64,000 bases of DNA from JAYPHU01 sp038127535 (lineage in GTDB: Bacteria; Pseudomonadota; Alphaproteobacteria; Rhodospirillales; UBA2165). A model generated the notes under the pieces. The model searched no databases. It was given only the letters and a program-made list of their open reading frames with translations, and was not told the DNA's origin. The stretch spans positions 42,669 to 106,668 of the forward strand of contig JAYPHU010000009.1 of assembly GCA_038127535.1 (NCBI GenBank). The letters run 5' to 3'. The stretch's first letter is position 1, and each line of letters begins with the position of its first letter. This document shows positions 1-7,634 of this stretch, one piece after another. Made by a program: the position numbers and the translations under genes.

Positions 1-724
1 CCGAAACATTCGGCGTCGGCACCCGGATGGAGGTGCCATCCAGCTTGCCGTTGAGTTCGGGCAGCACCAGACCGACTGCGCGGGCGGCGCCGGTCGAGGT
101 CGGGATCATGGAGACCGAGGCGGCACGGGCGCGGTGCAGGTCACTGTGCAGCGTGTCCACGGTGCGCTGATCGCCGGTGAAGGAGTGAATAGTGGTCATG
201 AATCCGCGCTCGATCCCGAACGCGTTGTGCATGACATAGGCCACCGGGGCCAGACAGTTGGTGGTGCACGACGCGTTGGAGACTACCGTGTGATCGGCGG
301 TTAATTGATCCGAGTTCACGCCGTAAACGATGGTCATATCGGCACCGGAGGCCGGGGCGGAGATCAGCACTCGCTTGGCGCCGGCGTCGAGGTGGGCAGA
401 GGCCTTTTCCTTGCTGGCGAAAAAGCCGGTGCATTCGAGGGCTATATCGACGTTCAATTCCTTCCACGGCAGGTTCGCTGGGTCCCGTTCGGCAGTGACC
501 CGGACCGGGCCCTGACCCGCGTCCATGGTGTTGCCGTCGACTTTGACGTCCTGCGGCAGGATGCCGTGAATGGTGTCGTATTTCAGCAGGTGCGCGTTGG
601 ACTCCGTCGGGCCGAGGTCATTGATGCAGACCACTTCGATGTCTTTGGTGCTCCGTTCCAACATAGCCCGGTACACCAATCGTCCAATCCGGCCAAATCC
701 ATTAATCGCAACTCTGAGCGCCAT
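1..724 (-). CDS. gap: Glyceraldehyde-3-phosphate dehydrogenase, type I (C-terminus off the window)
   Basis: Catalyses the NAD-dependent oxidative phosphorylation of glyceraldehyde 3-phosphate in glycolysis and the reverse step in gluconeogenesis. The visible 241 codons start MALRVAINGFGRIGR, the NAD-binding glycine-rich loop, and include the catalytic cysteine in SNASCTTNCLAP and the phosphate-binding stretch SFTGDQRTVD. The usual length is about 335 residues, so roughly the last 95 are missing because the gene runs off the left edge, not because it is broken. The ATG at 724 fits the conserved family start. It is transcribed away from the DUF4164/zapA operon; in related alphaproteobacteria this neighbourhood usually also holds tkt and pgk, which would lie to the left. 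Confidence 0.97.
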   Translation of the reverse strand, partial: MALRVAINGFGRIGRLVYRAMLERSTKDIEVVCINDLGPTESNAHLLKYDTIHGILPQDVKVDGNTMDAGQGPVRVTAERDPANLPWKELNVDIALECTGFFASKEKASAHLDAGAKRVLISAPASGADMTIVYGVNSDQLTADHTVVSNASCTTNCLAPVAYVMHNAFGIERGFMTTIHSFTGDQRTVDTLHSDLHRARAASVSMIPTSTGAARAVGLVLPELNGKLDGTSIRVPTPNVS

Positions 725-887
725 TTTTGTCTCCGTTTCGTTTCTGCTAATTCTGAAAAATGCGGGCGCGCGCGTCGCCCCCTGGACTGCCGGGCAACAT
801 TGTCGGGAATCCACCGGCAGTCAACAGCCAATTTTTCTGCAATTAAGGACCAGATGAGCGGTTGACGGTTTTGGTCTTCACGGCCTA

Positions 888-1169
888 ATGTGCTTCGTTA
901 AAGAGAGGGTTGAAGAAATCTTGGCAACCGGTTCTACACAAAGCAATAATTCCGTAACTCAGGCGAAACAGCGGCTGAATTCCGCGCTTGATCGCCTGGA
1001 TGCCGCATTGGCCAAAAAGGCTGACGCGCCGGCTGCTGATGATGGGCTTCAAGCGGAACTTGACGCCGCCCGTAAAGAGATCACCGACTTCAAGAACAAG
1101 AATCAAACGGTTTCCAATCGTTTGGATACGGCCATTGGCAATTTAAAGACAATTCTGGGAGACAAGTAA
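888..1169 (+). CDS. Small coiled-coil protein, DUF4164-like, upstream of zapA
   Basis: A 93-residue protein dominated by Ala, Lys, Glu, Leu and Asp with heptad-like spacing, so probably one long coiled coil. It resembles the small DUF4164-type proteins that precede zapA in alphaproteobacteria; the molecular role is unknown and a link to cell division is only inferred from position. The stop is one base before the zapA GTG start, so the two are almost certainly cotranscribed. The start is uncertain: ATG 888 has no good ribosome site, while TTG 921 lies behind GAGAGGG at 902-908 and would give a protein starting at Leu-Ala-Thr-Gly. Confidence 0.7.
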   Translation: MCFVKERVEEILATGSTQSNNSVTQAKQRLNSALDRLDAALAKKADAPAADDGLQAELDAARKEITDFKNKNQTVSNRLDTAIGNLKTILGDK

Positions 1170-1170
1170 C

Positions 1171-1503
1171 GTGGCCCAGATTTCAGTCACCATCAACAAT
1201 CGAAAATACGAAATTGCCTGCGATGACGGACAGGAAGCCCATCTTACCCGCTTGGCCCAATATGTGGACAAGCGTGTCGATGAACTGGTGGCTGCGGTTG
1301 GTCAGGTCGGCGATGCCCGGCTGCTGGTGATGGTTAGTCTGCTGGTGGCGGATGAGCTTTCTGAGGTTTACACCGAACTGGATCAACTCAGGAACGACCG
1401 TCGGCCGGGCAGCGCATCCGCTGCCGCGCCGCCGGCGTTTACCGCGTCCGAGATTGAGGGGCTGGCCGAGCGCATCGAAAAGATTGCCGAGAGTCTTGAA
1501 TAG
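1171..1503 (+). CDS. zapA: Cell division protein ZapA
   Basis: ZapA binds FtsZ and promotes bundling of Z-ring filaments in the cytoplasm. The 110-residue protein starts MAQISVTINNRKYEIAC and has the typical layout: an N-terminal beta-rich FtsZ-binding part (about residues 1-60, with YVDKRVDEL) followed by a helical dimerisation part (about 60-110). GTG start 1171 is supported by GGGAGA at 1158-1163. Directly downstream lies the 6S RNA gene and then fau, the usual zapA-ssrS-fau order in proteobacteria. Confidence 0.93.
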   Translation: MAQISVTINNRKYEIACDDGQEAHLTRLAQYVDKRVDELVAAVGQVGDARLLVMVSLLVADELSEVYTELDQLRNDRRPGSASAAAPPAFTASEIEGLAERIEKIAESLE

Positions 1504-1527
1504 ACCTACATTAGCGCGGGCAGACGC

Positions 1528-1680
1528 TGCGGGGTGCGTGGCGCATGTAAAATCTCCGGGGCCAATATACACGTACCGGGAGCTGTCCCTGTCGGGCTCG
1601 TGGGCCCGGCACACGGCGCCCACCTAGACCTTTGGGCCTAGGAAGATTCGATGCAATACGGCTCACGCGGCGTCCCCGTT
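1528..1680 (+). ncRNA. ssrS: 6S RNA
   Basis: 6S RNA mimics an open promoter and sequesters sigma70 RNA polymerase in stationary phase. The stretch between zapA and fau can close into a long rod: CGGGG at 1530-1534 and GCGTG at 1536-1540 pair with CCCCG at 1674-1678 and CACGC at 1664-1668. GC-rich arms and a largely unpaired centre lie between, including an inner hairpin CCTAG/CTAGG around 1623-1642. The location between zapA and 5-formyl-THF cyclo-ligase is the classical site of this gene. Exact ends are estimated from the closing stem only. Confidence 0.85.
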
Positions 1681-1699
1681 TATTCGACCAAGGATCATT

Positions 1700-2290
1700 G
1701 TGCTGATCACCTCTCCCGTAACCGATAAGAAGACGCGCCGCGCCGATGCTCTGGCGCGGCGGCAGGGCTTGGCGGCTGCATTGGACGATGCGGCCGGACG
1801 GGCGTTCGCGTCCCTGCTGCTCGAACATGTCTCGGGCTGCGGGGCCATTGCCGCCTATTGGCCCATGCGTGACGAGATTGACGTAAAGCCGGTGCTTCAG
1901 GTCTTGGCGGCGGATGGAAAAGATATCCTTCTCCCCATCGTGGAAGACAAGAACGCTCCGTTGATCTTCCGCCGGTGGCGGCCGGGCAATGGACTCGAGC
2001 GCTCAAGCTTTGGCGTCGAAGAACCGTCGGCGGATCAGCCGGAGGGACTCCCGGATTGTCTCATCGTTCCGATGCTCGCGTTCGACCGGGATGGCTACCG
2101 GTTGGGATACGGCGGCGGGTTTTACGATCGGACCATCGCCGCTTTGAGGGAAGCCGGTCCTTGCCTGACCGTCGGCGCCGCCTATGCTGGGCAATTGATG
2201 GATTATCTGCCTCGGGAAAGTCATGATCAGCCGTTAGACCTGATCGTGACCGAAAAAGGCGTCATGAACTTCCAGATTGGGCGAACATGA
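1700..2290 (+). CDS. fau: 5-formyltetrahydrofolate cyclo-ligase
   Basis: Converts 5-formyl-THF to 5,10-methenyl-THF with ATP, returning the folate store to the active pool. The 196-residue length is normal. Visible family features are the N-terminal basic helix (KKTRRADALARR), the substrate-binding AAYWPMRDEID, and the C-terminal signature GYRLGYGGGFYDR at about residues 133-145. GTG start 1700 follows AAGGA at 1690-1694. It follows the 6S RNA gene, the usual arrangement, and overlaps ymdB by four bases (ATGA), indicating translational coupling. Confidence 0.95.
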   Translation: MLITSPVTDKKTRRADALARRQGLAAALDDAAGRAFASLLLEHVSGCGAIAAYWPMRDEIDVKPVLQVLAADGKDILLPIVEDKNAPLIFRRWRPGNGLERSSFGVEEPSADQPEGLPDCLIVPMLAFDRDGYRLGYGGGFYDRTIAALREAGPCLTVGAAYAGQLMDYLPRESHDQPLDLIVTEKGVMNFQIGRT

Positions 2291-3096
2291 AACTGGTTTA
2301 TTTCGGAGATGTGGTCGGCAAGGCGGGACGCACAGTCCTGCTGGAGGTGCTGCCCGGTTTAATCGACCGGCTGTCGCCTGACTTTGTCATGGTGAACGGG
2401 GAGAACGCCGCCCACGGGTTCGGCATCACCGGCAGCATCTGTGAAAAGTTCTTCGATGCCGGCGTGGATGTCATCACCACCGGCAACCACGCCTGGGATC
2501 AGAAAGAGATTATTGAGTATATCAGGACCGAGCCTCGGCTCCTGCGCCCGTTAAATTATCCCGAAAACACACCCGGCCACGGCAGCGGCGTATTCGAGGC
2601 GCGAGACGGCAGCAAGGTTCTGGTCGCGCAGGTCATGGGCCGGCTTTTTATGGACCCTCTGGATGATCCATTTGCCGCCGTCGGCAAAGCGCTGAAGGGG
2701 ACGGTCCTGGGCGATGATATCGATTGCATTGTCGTCGATATCCATGCCGAAGCGACCAGCGAAAAAATGTCCATGGGCCACTACCTGGATGGCCGGTCGT
2801 CGATGGTGGTCGGCACCCACTCCCATGTGCCGACGGCGGATGCCCAAATTCTGCCCGGTGGCACGGCCTATCAGACCGATCTCGGCATGTGCGGTGACTA
2901 CAATTCCGTCATCGGCATGAAGAAGGAGGCCGCCATCGGCCGGTTCCTAAAGACCATGCCGTCGGAACGGCTGGAGCCAGCGGAGGAGGCCGGCACTGCC
3001 TGCGGCATATATCTGGAAACGGATAACACGACCGGGCTGGCCGTGCGCGTGGAGCCGCTACGGCTGGGTGGCCGCCTCAAGGAAGCCAATTTGTGA
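2287..3096 (+). CDS. ymdB: YmdB-family metallophosphoesterase
   Basis: Member of the TIGR00282/YmdB family of di-metal phosphoesterases, some of which hydrolyse 2',3'-cyclic nucleotides and affect RNA turnover. The metal ligands are visible in order: FGDVVG (Asp8), VNGENAA (Glu39/Asn40), TTGNHAWD (Asn67/His68) and GTHSHVPTAD in the second half. The length of 269 residues is typical. Overlaps with fau upstream and with the secreted protein downstream show a tight operon. The natural substrate in this organism is not deducible. Confidence 0.92.
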   Translation: MKLVYFGDVVGKAGRTVLLEVLPGLIDRLSPDFVMVNGENAAHGFGITGSICEKFFDAGVDVITTGNHAWDQKEIIEYIRTEPRLLRPLNYPENTPGHGSGVFEARDGSKVLVAQVMGRLFMDPLDDPFAAVGKALKGTVLGDDIDCIVVDIHAEATSEKMSMGHYLDGRSSMVVGTHSHVPTADAQILPGGTAYQTDLGMCGDYNSVIGMKKEAAIGRFLKTMPSERLEPAEEAGTACGIYLETDNTTGLAVRVEPLRLGGRLKEANL

Positions 3097-3575
3097 CGCG
3101 GCTGATCGCCATTGCCGCCGTTCTATTCCTCGCCCTTGCCCAAACCGCAAAGGCGCAACCCGTCGATACCGGAAGCGGGGTCTGGTTTCTGTGCGAATAC
3201 GCCCACAGCAAAATTCCGCCATCGGACAATTGCGCCATCCTGGATGACGACGGGTTCATGGTCCGTGACGGTGTGGTCTTTCATGTGAAGGTCACCGACA
3301 GCAGGGAAACCAAATGCCGGGGGGATCGGATCGGAAATTGCTTCAAGCGAACCGATGAGGAGATTACCGCCAAGACCGATAAAATCGGACCCGTTGAAGT
3401 CGCCCCACCCCATTTGGCGGTCGACTATTTCGGCTGTATCCAGAGCTATGACTTTGCGTCAAAGGGCGCCTTTATGGAAATTCGGCCGGCCGGGGAGCAA
3501 TGTTTTTGGACACCGGACAAACACTATTATCTGGCGCGCTACGAGGGCCGGATCAGACTGATTGAGGGCGATTAA
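3093..3575 (+). CDS. Secreted hypothetical protein
   Basis: A 160-residue protein of unknown function. It begins with a clear signal peptide (MTRLIAIAAVLFLALAQTAKA, cleavage probably after residue 21), so it is exported, probably to the periplasm. Six cysteines in the mature part could form disulfides. No family motif was recognised. The GTG start at 3093 overlaps the ymdB stop by four bases, so expression is coupled to the fau-ymdB operon. This is supported as a real gene by the operon fit, signal peptide and codon use like its neighbours. Confidence 0.75.
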   Translation: MTRLIAIAAVLFLALAQTAKAQPVDTGSGVWFLCEYAHSKIPPSDNCAILDDDGFMVRDGVVFHVKVTDSRETKCRGDRIGNCFKRTDEEITAKTDKIGPVEVAPPHLAVDYFGCIQSYDFASKGAFMEIRPAGEQCFWTPDKHYYLARYEGRIRLIEGD

Positions 3576-3589
3576 GGGAGGTCACAACC

Positions 3590-4207
3590 ATGACTAGCAA
3601 ACCTGAGCGCGAAACACCGGAACAATTGCCGCAAATATCCAAGCTGCCGATCCCGGATGTGGAAACCCTACCGGAGGACCTGCAGAAATACATTCGGGTT
3701 TGCGACGAGAAGCTGGGCTATGTCCCCAACGTGGTCCTGTCTTATACCTTCCGGCCGGAAAAGCTCCGGACATTTATCGCCAAATACGATGAGATGATGT
3801 TAAAGGACGAGCATACGACGCTGACCCGGCTGGAACGGGAAATGATCGCCGTCGTGGTCTCTTCTTACAACCACTGCCTCTACTGCATCACGTCCCACGG
3901 CCAGGCGGTGCGGGAGTTCTCCGGCGATCCTGTGCTGGGCGATATCCTCGCCACCAACTACCGGGAAGCAAATCTCTCGGAGCGCCATAGGGCGATCCTC
4001 GACTTTGCCTGGGACATGACCGCCCATCCGGCAGAGACGACCGACGAACACCGGCAAAAGCTTTATGACGCCGGCCTTACGGCGGAAGAAATCTTCGATG
4101 TTGCGGACGTGATCGCGTACTTCAATTATACCAACCGGATGGCCTTGGCGACCGGCATGGCGCCAAATAGGATTTATTTCGGCATGGACAGGCTGAAGCC
4201 GGAATAG
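3590..4207 (+). CDS. Peroxidase-related enzyme, carboxymuconolactone decarboxylase/AhpD-like
   Basis: A 205-residue member of the AhpD-like peroxidase-related group. The redox centre CLYCITSHG is visible at about residues 99-107, with the CxxC and following His that in AhpD form the alkylhydroperoxidase site. The N-terminal part (about 1-60) is the extension typical of the peroxidase-related family rather than plain AhpD. A strong ribosome site AGGGAGG lies at about 3574-3580. Lying near a peroxiredoxin and a GST, it suggests a peroxide or electrophile defence role; the reductant and substrate are unknown. Confidence 0.85.
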   Translation: MTSKPERETPEQLPQISKLPIPDVETLPEDLQKYIRVCDEKLGYVPNVVLSYTFRPEKLRTFIAKYDEMMLKDEHTTLTRLEREMIAVVVSSYNHCLYCITSHGQAVREFSGDPVLGDILATNYREANLSERHRAILDFAWDMTAHPAETTDEHRQKLYDAGLTAEEIFDVADVIAYFNYTNRMALATGMAPNRIYFGMDRLKPE

Positions 4208-4210
4208 AGG

Positions 4211-4504
4211 CTATTCCACGCCCTCGATCATGCGAAGATCTCGGGTCACACCGTTGTCCAATACCTTGAGCGCCTCCTGGTAACCGGGGCTGTCGTGCAG
4301 GGCGATGGCTTGATCCACGGAGTCGAACTCGATGATGGTGGTGCGCTCCATGGTGCCGGCTTCGTATACCTTAGTGGGCAAGCCGCGGGTGATGAACGTG
4401 CCCCCGAATTTCTCGATTTCCGGGCCGGCCATTTCGGCATAGGCCTTTAGTTTGTCCGCGTCGTGAATTTCGCGATAGATCGCGACCCAATATCCCTTTG
4501 CCAT
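4211..4504 (-). CDS. DUF1330 family protein
   Basis: A 97-residue protein of the DUF1330 dimeric alpha-beta barrel family (ferredoxin-like fold), starting MAKGYWVAIYREI and containing the family's FGGTFITRG and TTIIEFDSVDQA segments. The biochemical role of the family is unknown. The ATG at 4504 is chosen because the conserved family start is there and AAGAG lies just upstream; a longer frame up to 4579 has no homologous N-terminus. It converges with the AhpD-like gene, leaving three bases between the stops. Confidence 0.88.
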   Translation of the reverse strand: MAKGYWVAIYREIHDADKLKAYAEMAGPEIEKFGGTFITRGLPTKVYEAGTMERTTIIEFDSVDQAIALHDSPGYQEALKVLDNGVTRDLRMIEGVE

Positions 4505-4745
4505 GATACTCTTCCCGTTGGCTGATGAGCCGACAGGATAAGCGAAGGGATGAGCCGGGTAAACGCTCCTCCGATGCACAATTCAATGTCCTAAAGAGTA
4601 GCAGGCTAAAACAGTTCCGCTGCGAGCCACCATATTCATTTCAGCGCACTTGGTGTCTGGAAGGCCTTGGACTCAGGGGCAGACGGCGATAATCTTGGTT
4701 ATGAGATTACTGTTTTGGCTCTTAGCGAAAATCACGAGGTGGAAT

Positions 4746-5198
4746 ATGTCCATGATCGCAACCGGTGAGGCGGCCCCCGCCTTCACCATGACCAACCAGG
4801 ATGGGCAGGCGGTCTCGCTCTCCGACTTTGCCGGCCGCTATGTCCTGATGTGGTGGTATCCCAAAGCCGATACCCCCGGCTGAACCATCGAAGGCAACGG
4901 GTTCCGTGATCGAATCCAAGACTTTGATGACCAAAATTGCACCGTTCTGGGCGTCAGCTTCGACTCCATCGACGTCAACAGGGCGTTCAAGAAGAAGTTC
5001 GACTTTCCCTATGACCTGCTGAGCGATACGGACAAATCCGCGTCCGTCGGCTTCGGCGCAGCGGCTGATGCCGGCGCGCAAAAGGCGACCCGGGTCTCTG
5101 TGTTGATCTCGCCGGACGGCAAGATCGCCAAGGCTTACGACACGGTGACCCCGGCCGAGCATCCGGATCAGGTGCTGGCCGACTTGAGGGCACTTTAA
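4746..5198 (+). CDS. Peroxiredoxin with TGA at the peroxidatic cysteine (probable selenoprotein)
   Basis: Thiol-peroxidase of the AhpC/TSA superfamily, Bcp/PrxQ-like, reducing hydroperoxides in the cytoplasm. The frame is intact from 4746 to the TAA at 5196 except for one TGA at 4881-4883. That codon falls exactly where the family has its peroxidatic cysteine: WWYPKADTPG, then TGA, then TIEGNGFRDR. The rest matches the family (thioredoxin fold, VLGVSFDS, YDLLSD, ISPDGKI). Selenocysteine readthrough gives about 150 residues with Sec46; a hairpin follows the TGA. The usual resolving cysteine five residues on is Asn, so it would act as a 1-Cys (1-Sec) type. ATG 4752 is an alternative start, nine bases after GAGGTGG at 4736-4742. 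A pseudogene is the alternative reading. Confidence 0.78.
4884..4917 (+). promoter_or_regulatory. Candidate bacterial SECIS hairpin
   Basis: Immediately after the in-frame TGA, TCGA at 4888-4891 can pair with TCGA at 4910-4913. Above an internal loop, ACGG at 4897-4900 pairs with CCGT at 4904-4907, leaving an apical GTT at 4901-4903. The apical G is 18 bases after the TGA, close to the position of the loop GU that SelB recognises in Escherichia coli fdhF. The stem is short, so this is supportive rather than decisive. Confidence 0.55.
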
Positions 5199-5208
5199 AG
5201 GAGCGGGC

Positions 5209-5940
5209 ATGGCCTATCTGTTTTATTACTGGCCGCATATCCAGGGCCGGGGCGAAGTTGTGCGCCTCGCTCTGGAAGAGGCGGGCGCCGACTATCGCGA
5301 CATGACGCGGGAGCCGGACGATGCCGACGCTCAGCGTCAGGTTAATCTGGATATCCTCTTGGACAATTCCTTGGAGCGTCCGCCCTTCGCGCCGCCGTTC
5401 CTGGTGGACGGTGATCTGACGATCGCCCACGCGGCGCTGATCCTGCAGTATCTTGGGCCCAAGCTCGGCCTGGTGCCGGACAACGAGGCCGACCGGCTGT
5501 TCGCCCATCAGATTCAATTGACCGTGACCGACTTGTTGATGGAGGTGCATGACACCCACCATCCGATCGCCAGCGCGCTCTACTACGAAGATCAGATCGA
5601 GGAATCCAAGAAGCGCTCGGCGAGTTTTATCGAAGTCCGCATCCCCAAGCACATGGGCTATTACGAGCGTATCTTGGCCAACAACCCGGCGGCGTCCGGC
5701 TGGATGATCGGTGAAGAGCTCAGCTATCCCGATCTTTCCATGTTCCAGGTGGTCGAGGGACTCAGCTATGCCTTCCCCAAGGCCTTTGCCAAGGTGGCGG
5801 GGGACTACCCGCTGATGATGGCGCTTCGTGACAAGGTGGCGGCCCGGCCCAACACGGCTGCCTATCTGGCGTCAGACCGGCGGGTGCCGTTCAACACCAT
5901 GGGCGTGTTCCGCCACTATCCGGAATTGGATTCCGATTAG
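5209..5940 (+). CDS. Glutathione S-transferase family protein
   Basis: A 243-residue protein with an N-terminal thioredoxin-like GST domain (YYWPHIQGRGEVVRLALEEAG, with the sigma-like Tyr/Arg active-site region) and a helical C-terminal domain from about residue 95. It resembles soluble sigma/GST-N-3 types that conjugate glutathione or reduce peroxides. The start at 5209 is ten bases after the peroxiredoxin stop and has AAGGAGCGGG upstream, so the two are one operon. Because some 1-Cys peroxiredoxins are recycled by glutathione plus GST, a recycling partnership is plausible, but this is inference. Confidence 0.88.
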   Translation: MAYLFYYWPHIQGRGEVVRLALEEAGADYRDMTREPDDADAQRQVNLDILLDNSLERPPFAPPFLVDGDLTIAHAALILQYLGPKLGLVPDNEADRLFAHQIQLTVTDLLMEVHDTHHPIASALYYEDQIEESKKRSASFIEVRIPKHMGYYERILANNPAASGWMIGEELSYPDLSMFQVVEGLSYAFPKAFAKVAGDYPLMMALRDKVAARPNTAAYLASDRRVPFNTMGVFRHYPELDSD

Positions 5941-5943
5941 AAC

Positions 5944-7023
5944 CTAAAACGGCTCCACGTCCTTGAGGGCCGGTGAGACCTTCTCGCCGAACAGCCGGAC
6001 CGAGCGCATCAGGTCCTCTTCCGGCAGATCGCCGAAGTTGAACTCGCCCATGAAGCAGTTGAACAGGCCTTCTTCGGCCGCGGCACGCAATTGGTCCGCC
6101 ACGGTTTCCGGCGAGCCGATGAACATCAGCGTGTTGTCCAGGATATAGTCCGTGTCGAAAATCCCCCGGACGATCTCCGCCGCGCCAGGCTCGCCCCGCG
6201 CCACGAAGGTCTCGGCATAGGTCTTCACCCGTTCCTCGAACGCATCGGGACCTGGTTTGACGAAGCCTTGGTAGGCCCGGCTGGCGCGCTGCAGCGCCAC
6301 CTCCATCGCCTTCTCGTCGGTCTCGTCCACGTAGACCACGGTGGAATAGCCGATCCTCGGCTTGGTGTCCCAGCCGGCCTTTGCCCAGTCCTCCAGGTAC
6401 ACTTCGTAACGTTCGCGGGCCTGCTTGCGCGGGAAGACCAAAAAGAATCCCGTGTTCAGTCCGTAGCGTGCACAGAAATCCAAGGTCTCCGGATCGCGGC
6501 TCATCATCCAGATGGGCGGGCGGGGTTTTTGCACCGGCATCACCGCCATCAGGGCGTTCTCGGTATGATGATGCTCCCCTTTGTACGTGAAGGGCTGCTC
6601 CCCGAACGCGGCCTCCAGGTAATCCAGAAATTCCAGGGTAGGGGCCTTGCGGTCTTCATAGTGCAGACCGAACGGGCCGAAGTAGCCGGGGTTGATGCCC
6701 GGCACCAGGCCGAGTTCCAGCCGGCCGCCCAGCATCTGATCGGTGACCGCGATCTCTTCGGCCAGGCGCAAGGAACTATACAGCGGCACCACATAGCCCA
6801 TGGGGCCGAGGCGCATGTTCTTGGTGCACCGGGCGGCAGCTGCGGCGAACAGGCTCGGCGCCGACATCCAGCTTTCCTCCGGGCGGAAGTGGTGCTCCAC
6901 GCAGAAGCCGTAGTCAAAGCCCAGCCCGTCGGCGAGCGTCAGCTCCCGCCACAGCTGCTCATAGCGGTCGTAGGGCGTCATGCCCGGTTTGCCCCAGACA
7001 TGGGTGAAGTATGCGAATTCCAT
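5944..7023 (-). CDS. LLM-class flavin-dependent oxidoreductase (luciferase-like)
   Basis: A 359-residue bacterial-luciferase-like monooxygenase with the TIM-barrel family marks: MEFAYFTHVW start, YGFCVEHHF near residue 40, AEEIAVTDQMLGGRLELG and the C-terminal GSPETVADQLR. Enzymes of this class use FMNH2 or F420 to oxidise a wide range of organic substrates; the substrate here cannot be told. It converges with the GST gene with only three bases between stops. A 600-base region with little coding content lies upstream. Confidence 0.9.
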   Translation of the reverse strand: MEFAYFTHVWGKPGMTPYDRYEQLWRELTLADGLGFDYGFCVEHHFRPEESWMSAPSLFAAAAARCTKNMRLGPMGYVVPLYSSLRLAEEIAVTDQMLGGRLELGLVPGINPGYFGPFGLHYEDRKAPTLEFLDYLEAAFGEQPFTYKGEHHHTENALMAVMPVQKPRPPIWMMSRDPETLDFCARYGLNTGFFLVFPRKQARERYEVYLEDWAKAGWDTKPRIGYSTVVYVDETDEKAMEVALQRASRAYQGFVKPGPDAFEERVKTYAETFVARGEPGAAEIVRGIFDTDYILDNTLMFIGSPETVADQLRAAAEEGLFNCFMGEFNFGDLPEEDLMRSVRLFGEKVSPALKDVEPF

Positions 7024-7171
7024 CTGTACGGGTCCCCTGGTGTTCTGTCGATTGCGGTATCTTGGGCGCTCAGGAAGTGGGTGACAATATCTTTGGTCTC
7101 GGCCCTATTGCACGCGATCCGAATCAGTGCCACAGTTTCTTCATCGTCAACAAAAGAAAGGAGGTGGTCCA

Positions 7172-7246
7172 ATGTCTCGTGAGTTTATGGTCGTGACGGC
7201 CGATGTGGTATCGCAGGGAATTGGGCAATCTCGGTTCGCTGGATAA
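7172..7246 (+). CDS. Tiny ORF (24 aa) behind an almost perfect Shine-Dalgarno
   Basis: The ATG at 7172 is preceded by AAAGGAGGTGGTCC (7157-7170), which differs at one base from full complementarity to the 3' end of 16S rRNA. The ORF encodes only MSREFMVVTADVVSQGIGQS plus a few residues, ends TAA at 7246, and is followed by a strong hairpin terminator at 7285-7311. Such a ribosome site on so short an ORF suggests a translated leader or small peptide. No family was recognised and the coding claim rests only on these signals. Confidence 0.4.
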   Translation: MSREFMVVTADVVSQGIGQSRFAG

Positions 7247-7284
7247 TCACGACAAATTCGGGCTGACAACACGTCCGCTCACGG

Positions 7285-7317
7285 AAAGGCCGCTCCATAA
7301 GAGCGGCCTTTCGCTTA
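7285..7317 (+). terminator. Rho-independent terminator-like hairpin
   Basis: A perfect 11-bp stem AAAGGCCGCTC (7285-7295) / GAGCGGCCTTT (7301-7311) with loop CATAA is followed by the T-containing tail CGCTTATTT. It sits 38 bases after the tiny ORF and most likely ends its transcript. A-rich bases on the 5' side would also permit some termination on the other strand, but no minus-strand gene reads into it. Confidence 0.75.
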
Positions 7318-7634
7318 TTTGTGCGCTTCATTGACGTATTTGGTTTTCCCCCAGGTTTTTCCCCCGTTCTCTTAGGTGCCCTCTCCGGTGTTATCTTCGA
7401 TGCCAGGCATCAGAGGGGCTTATTTGGGCTGTTTTGTGCCAGGCACCGTTTGACGCACCGACTGAAGCACCATATTGGGTCGATCTATAGCGCCAAAAAA
7501 TACGCACCTAATAGTTTGTATGTCACCGCTAGAGAATTTTCGGATTTTCCCTAGGTTGTTAGTTAAAGTATCCTTTGGCACAAGCTAACAGTGAAAGTAC
7601 TATAATTGATATCACCCAATAGTAAGGCGAAACC
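7318..7634. other. Intergenic stretch without recognisable gene
   Basis: About 320 bases that are AT-richer than the surroundings. A 77-codon open frame (7321-7554, plus) has no ribosome site, no recognisable motif and unusual composition, so it is not called. The 3' end abuts the truncated deacetylase fragment and may mark a deletion endpoint. Confidence 0.5.

Noticed and set aside
6091..7182. 363-codon plus-strand frame opposite the flavin oxidoreductase
   Set aside because: The minus strand encodes a clear luciferase-like protein; this frame is Arg/His-rich and lacks motifs.
7321..7554. 77-codon plus-strand frame
   Set aside because: No ribosome site, homology or family-like composition; follows a terminator and borders a deletion remnant.
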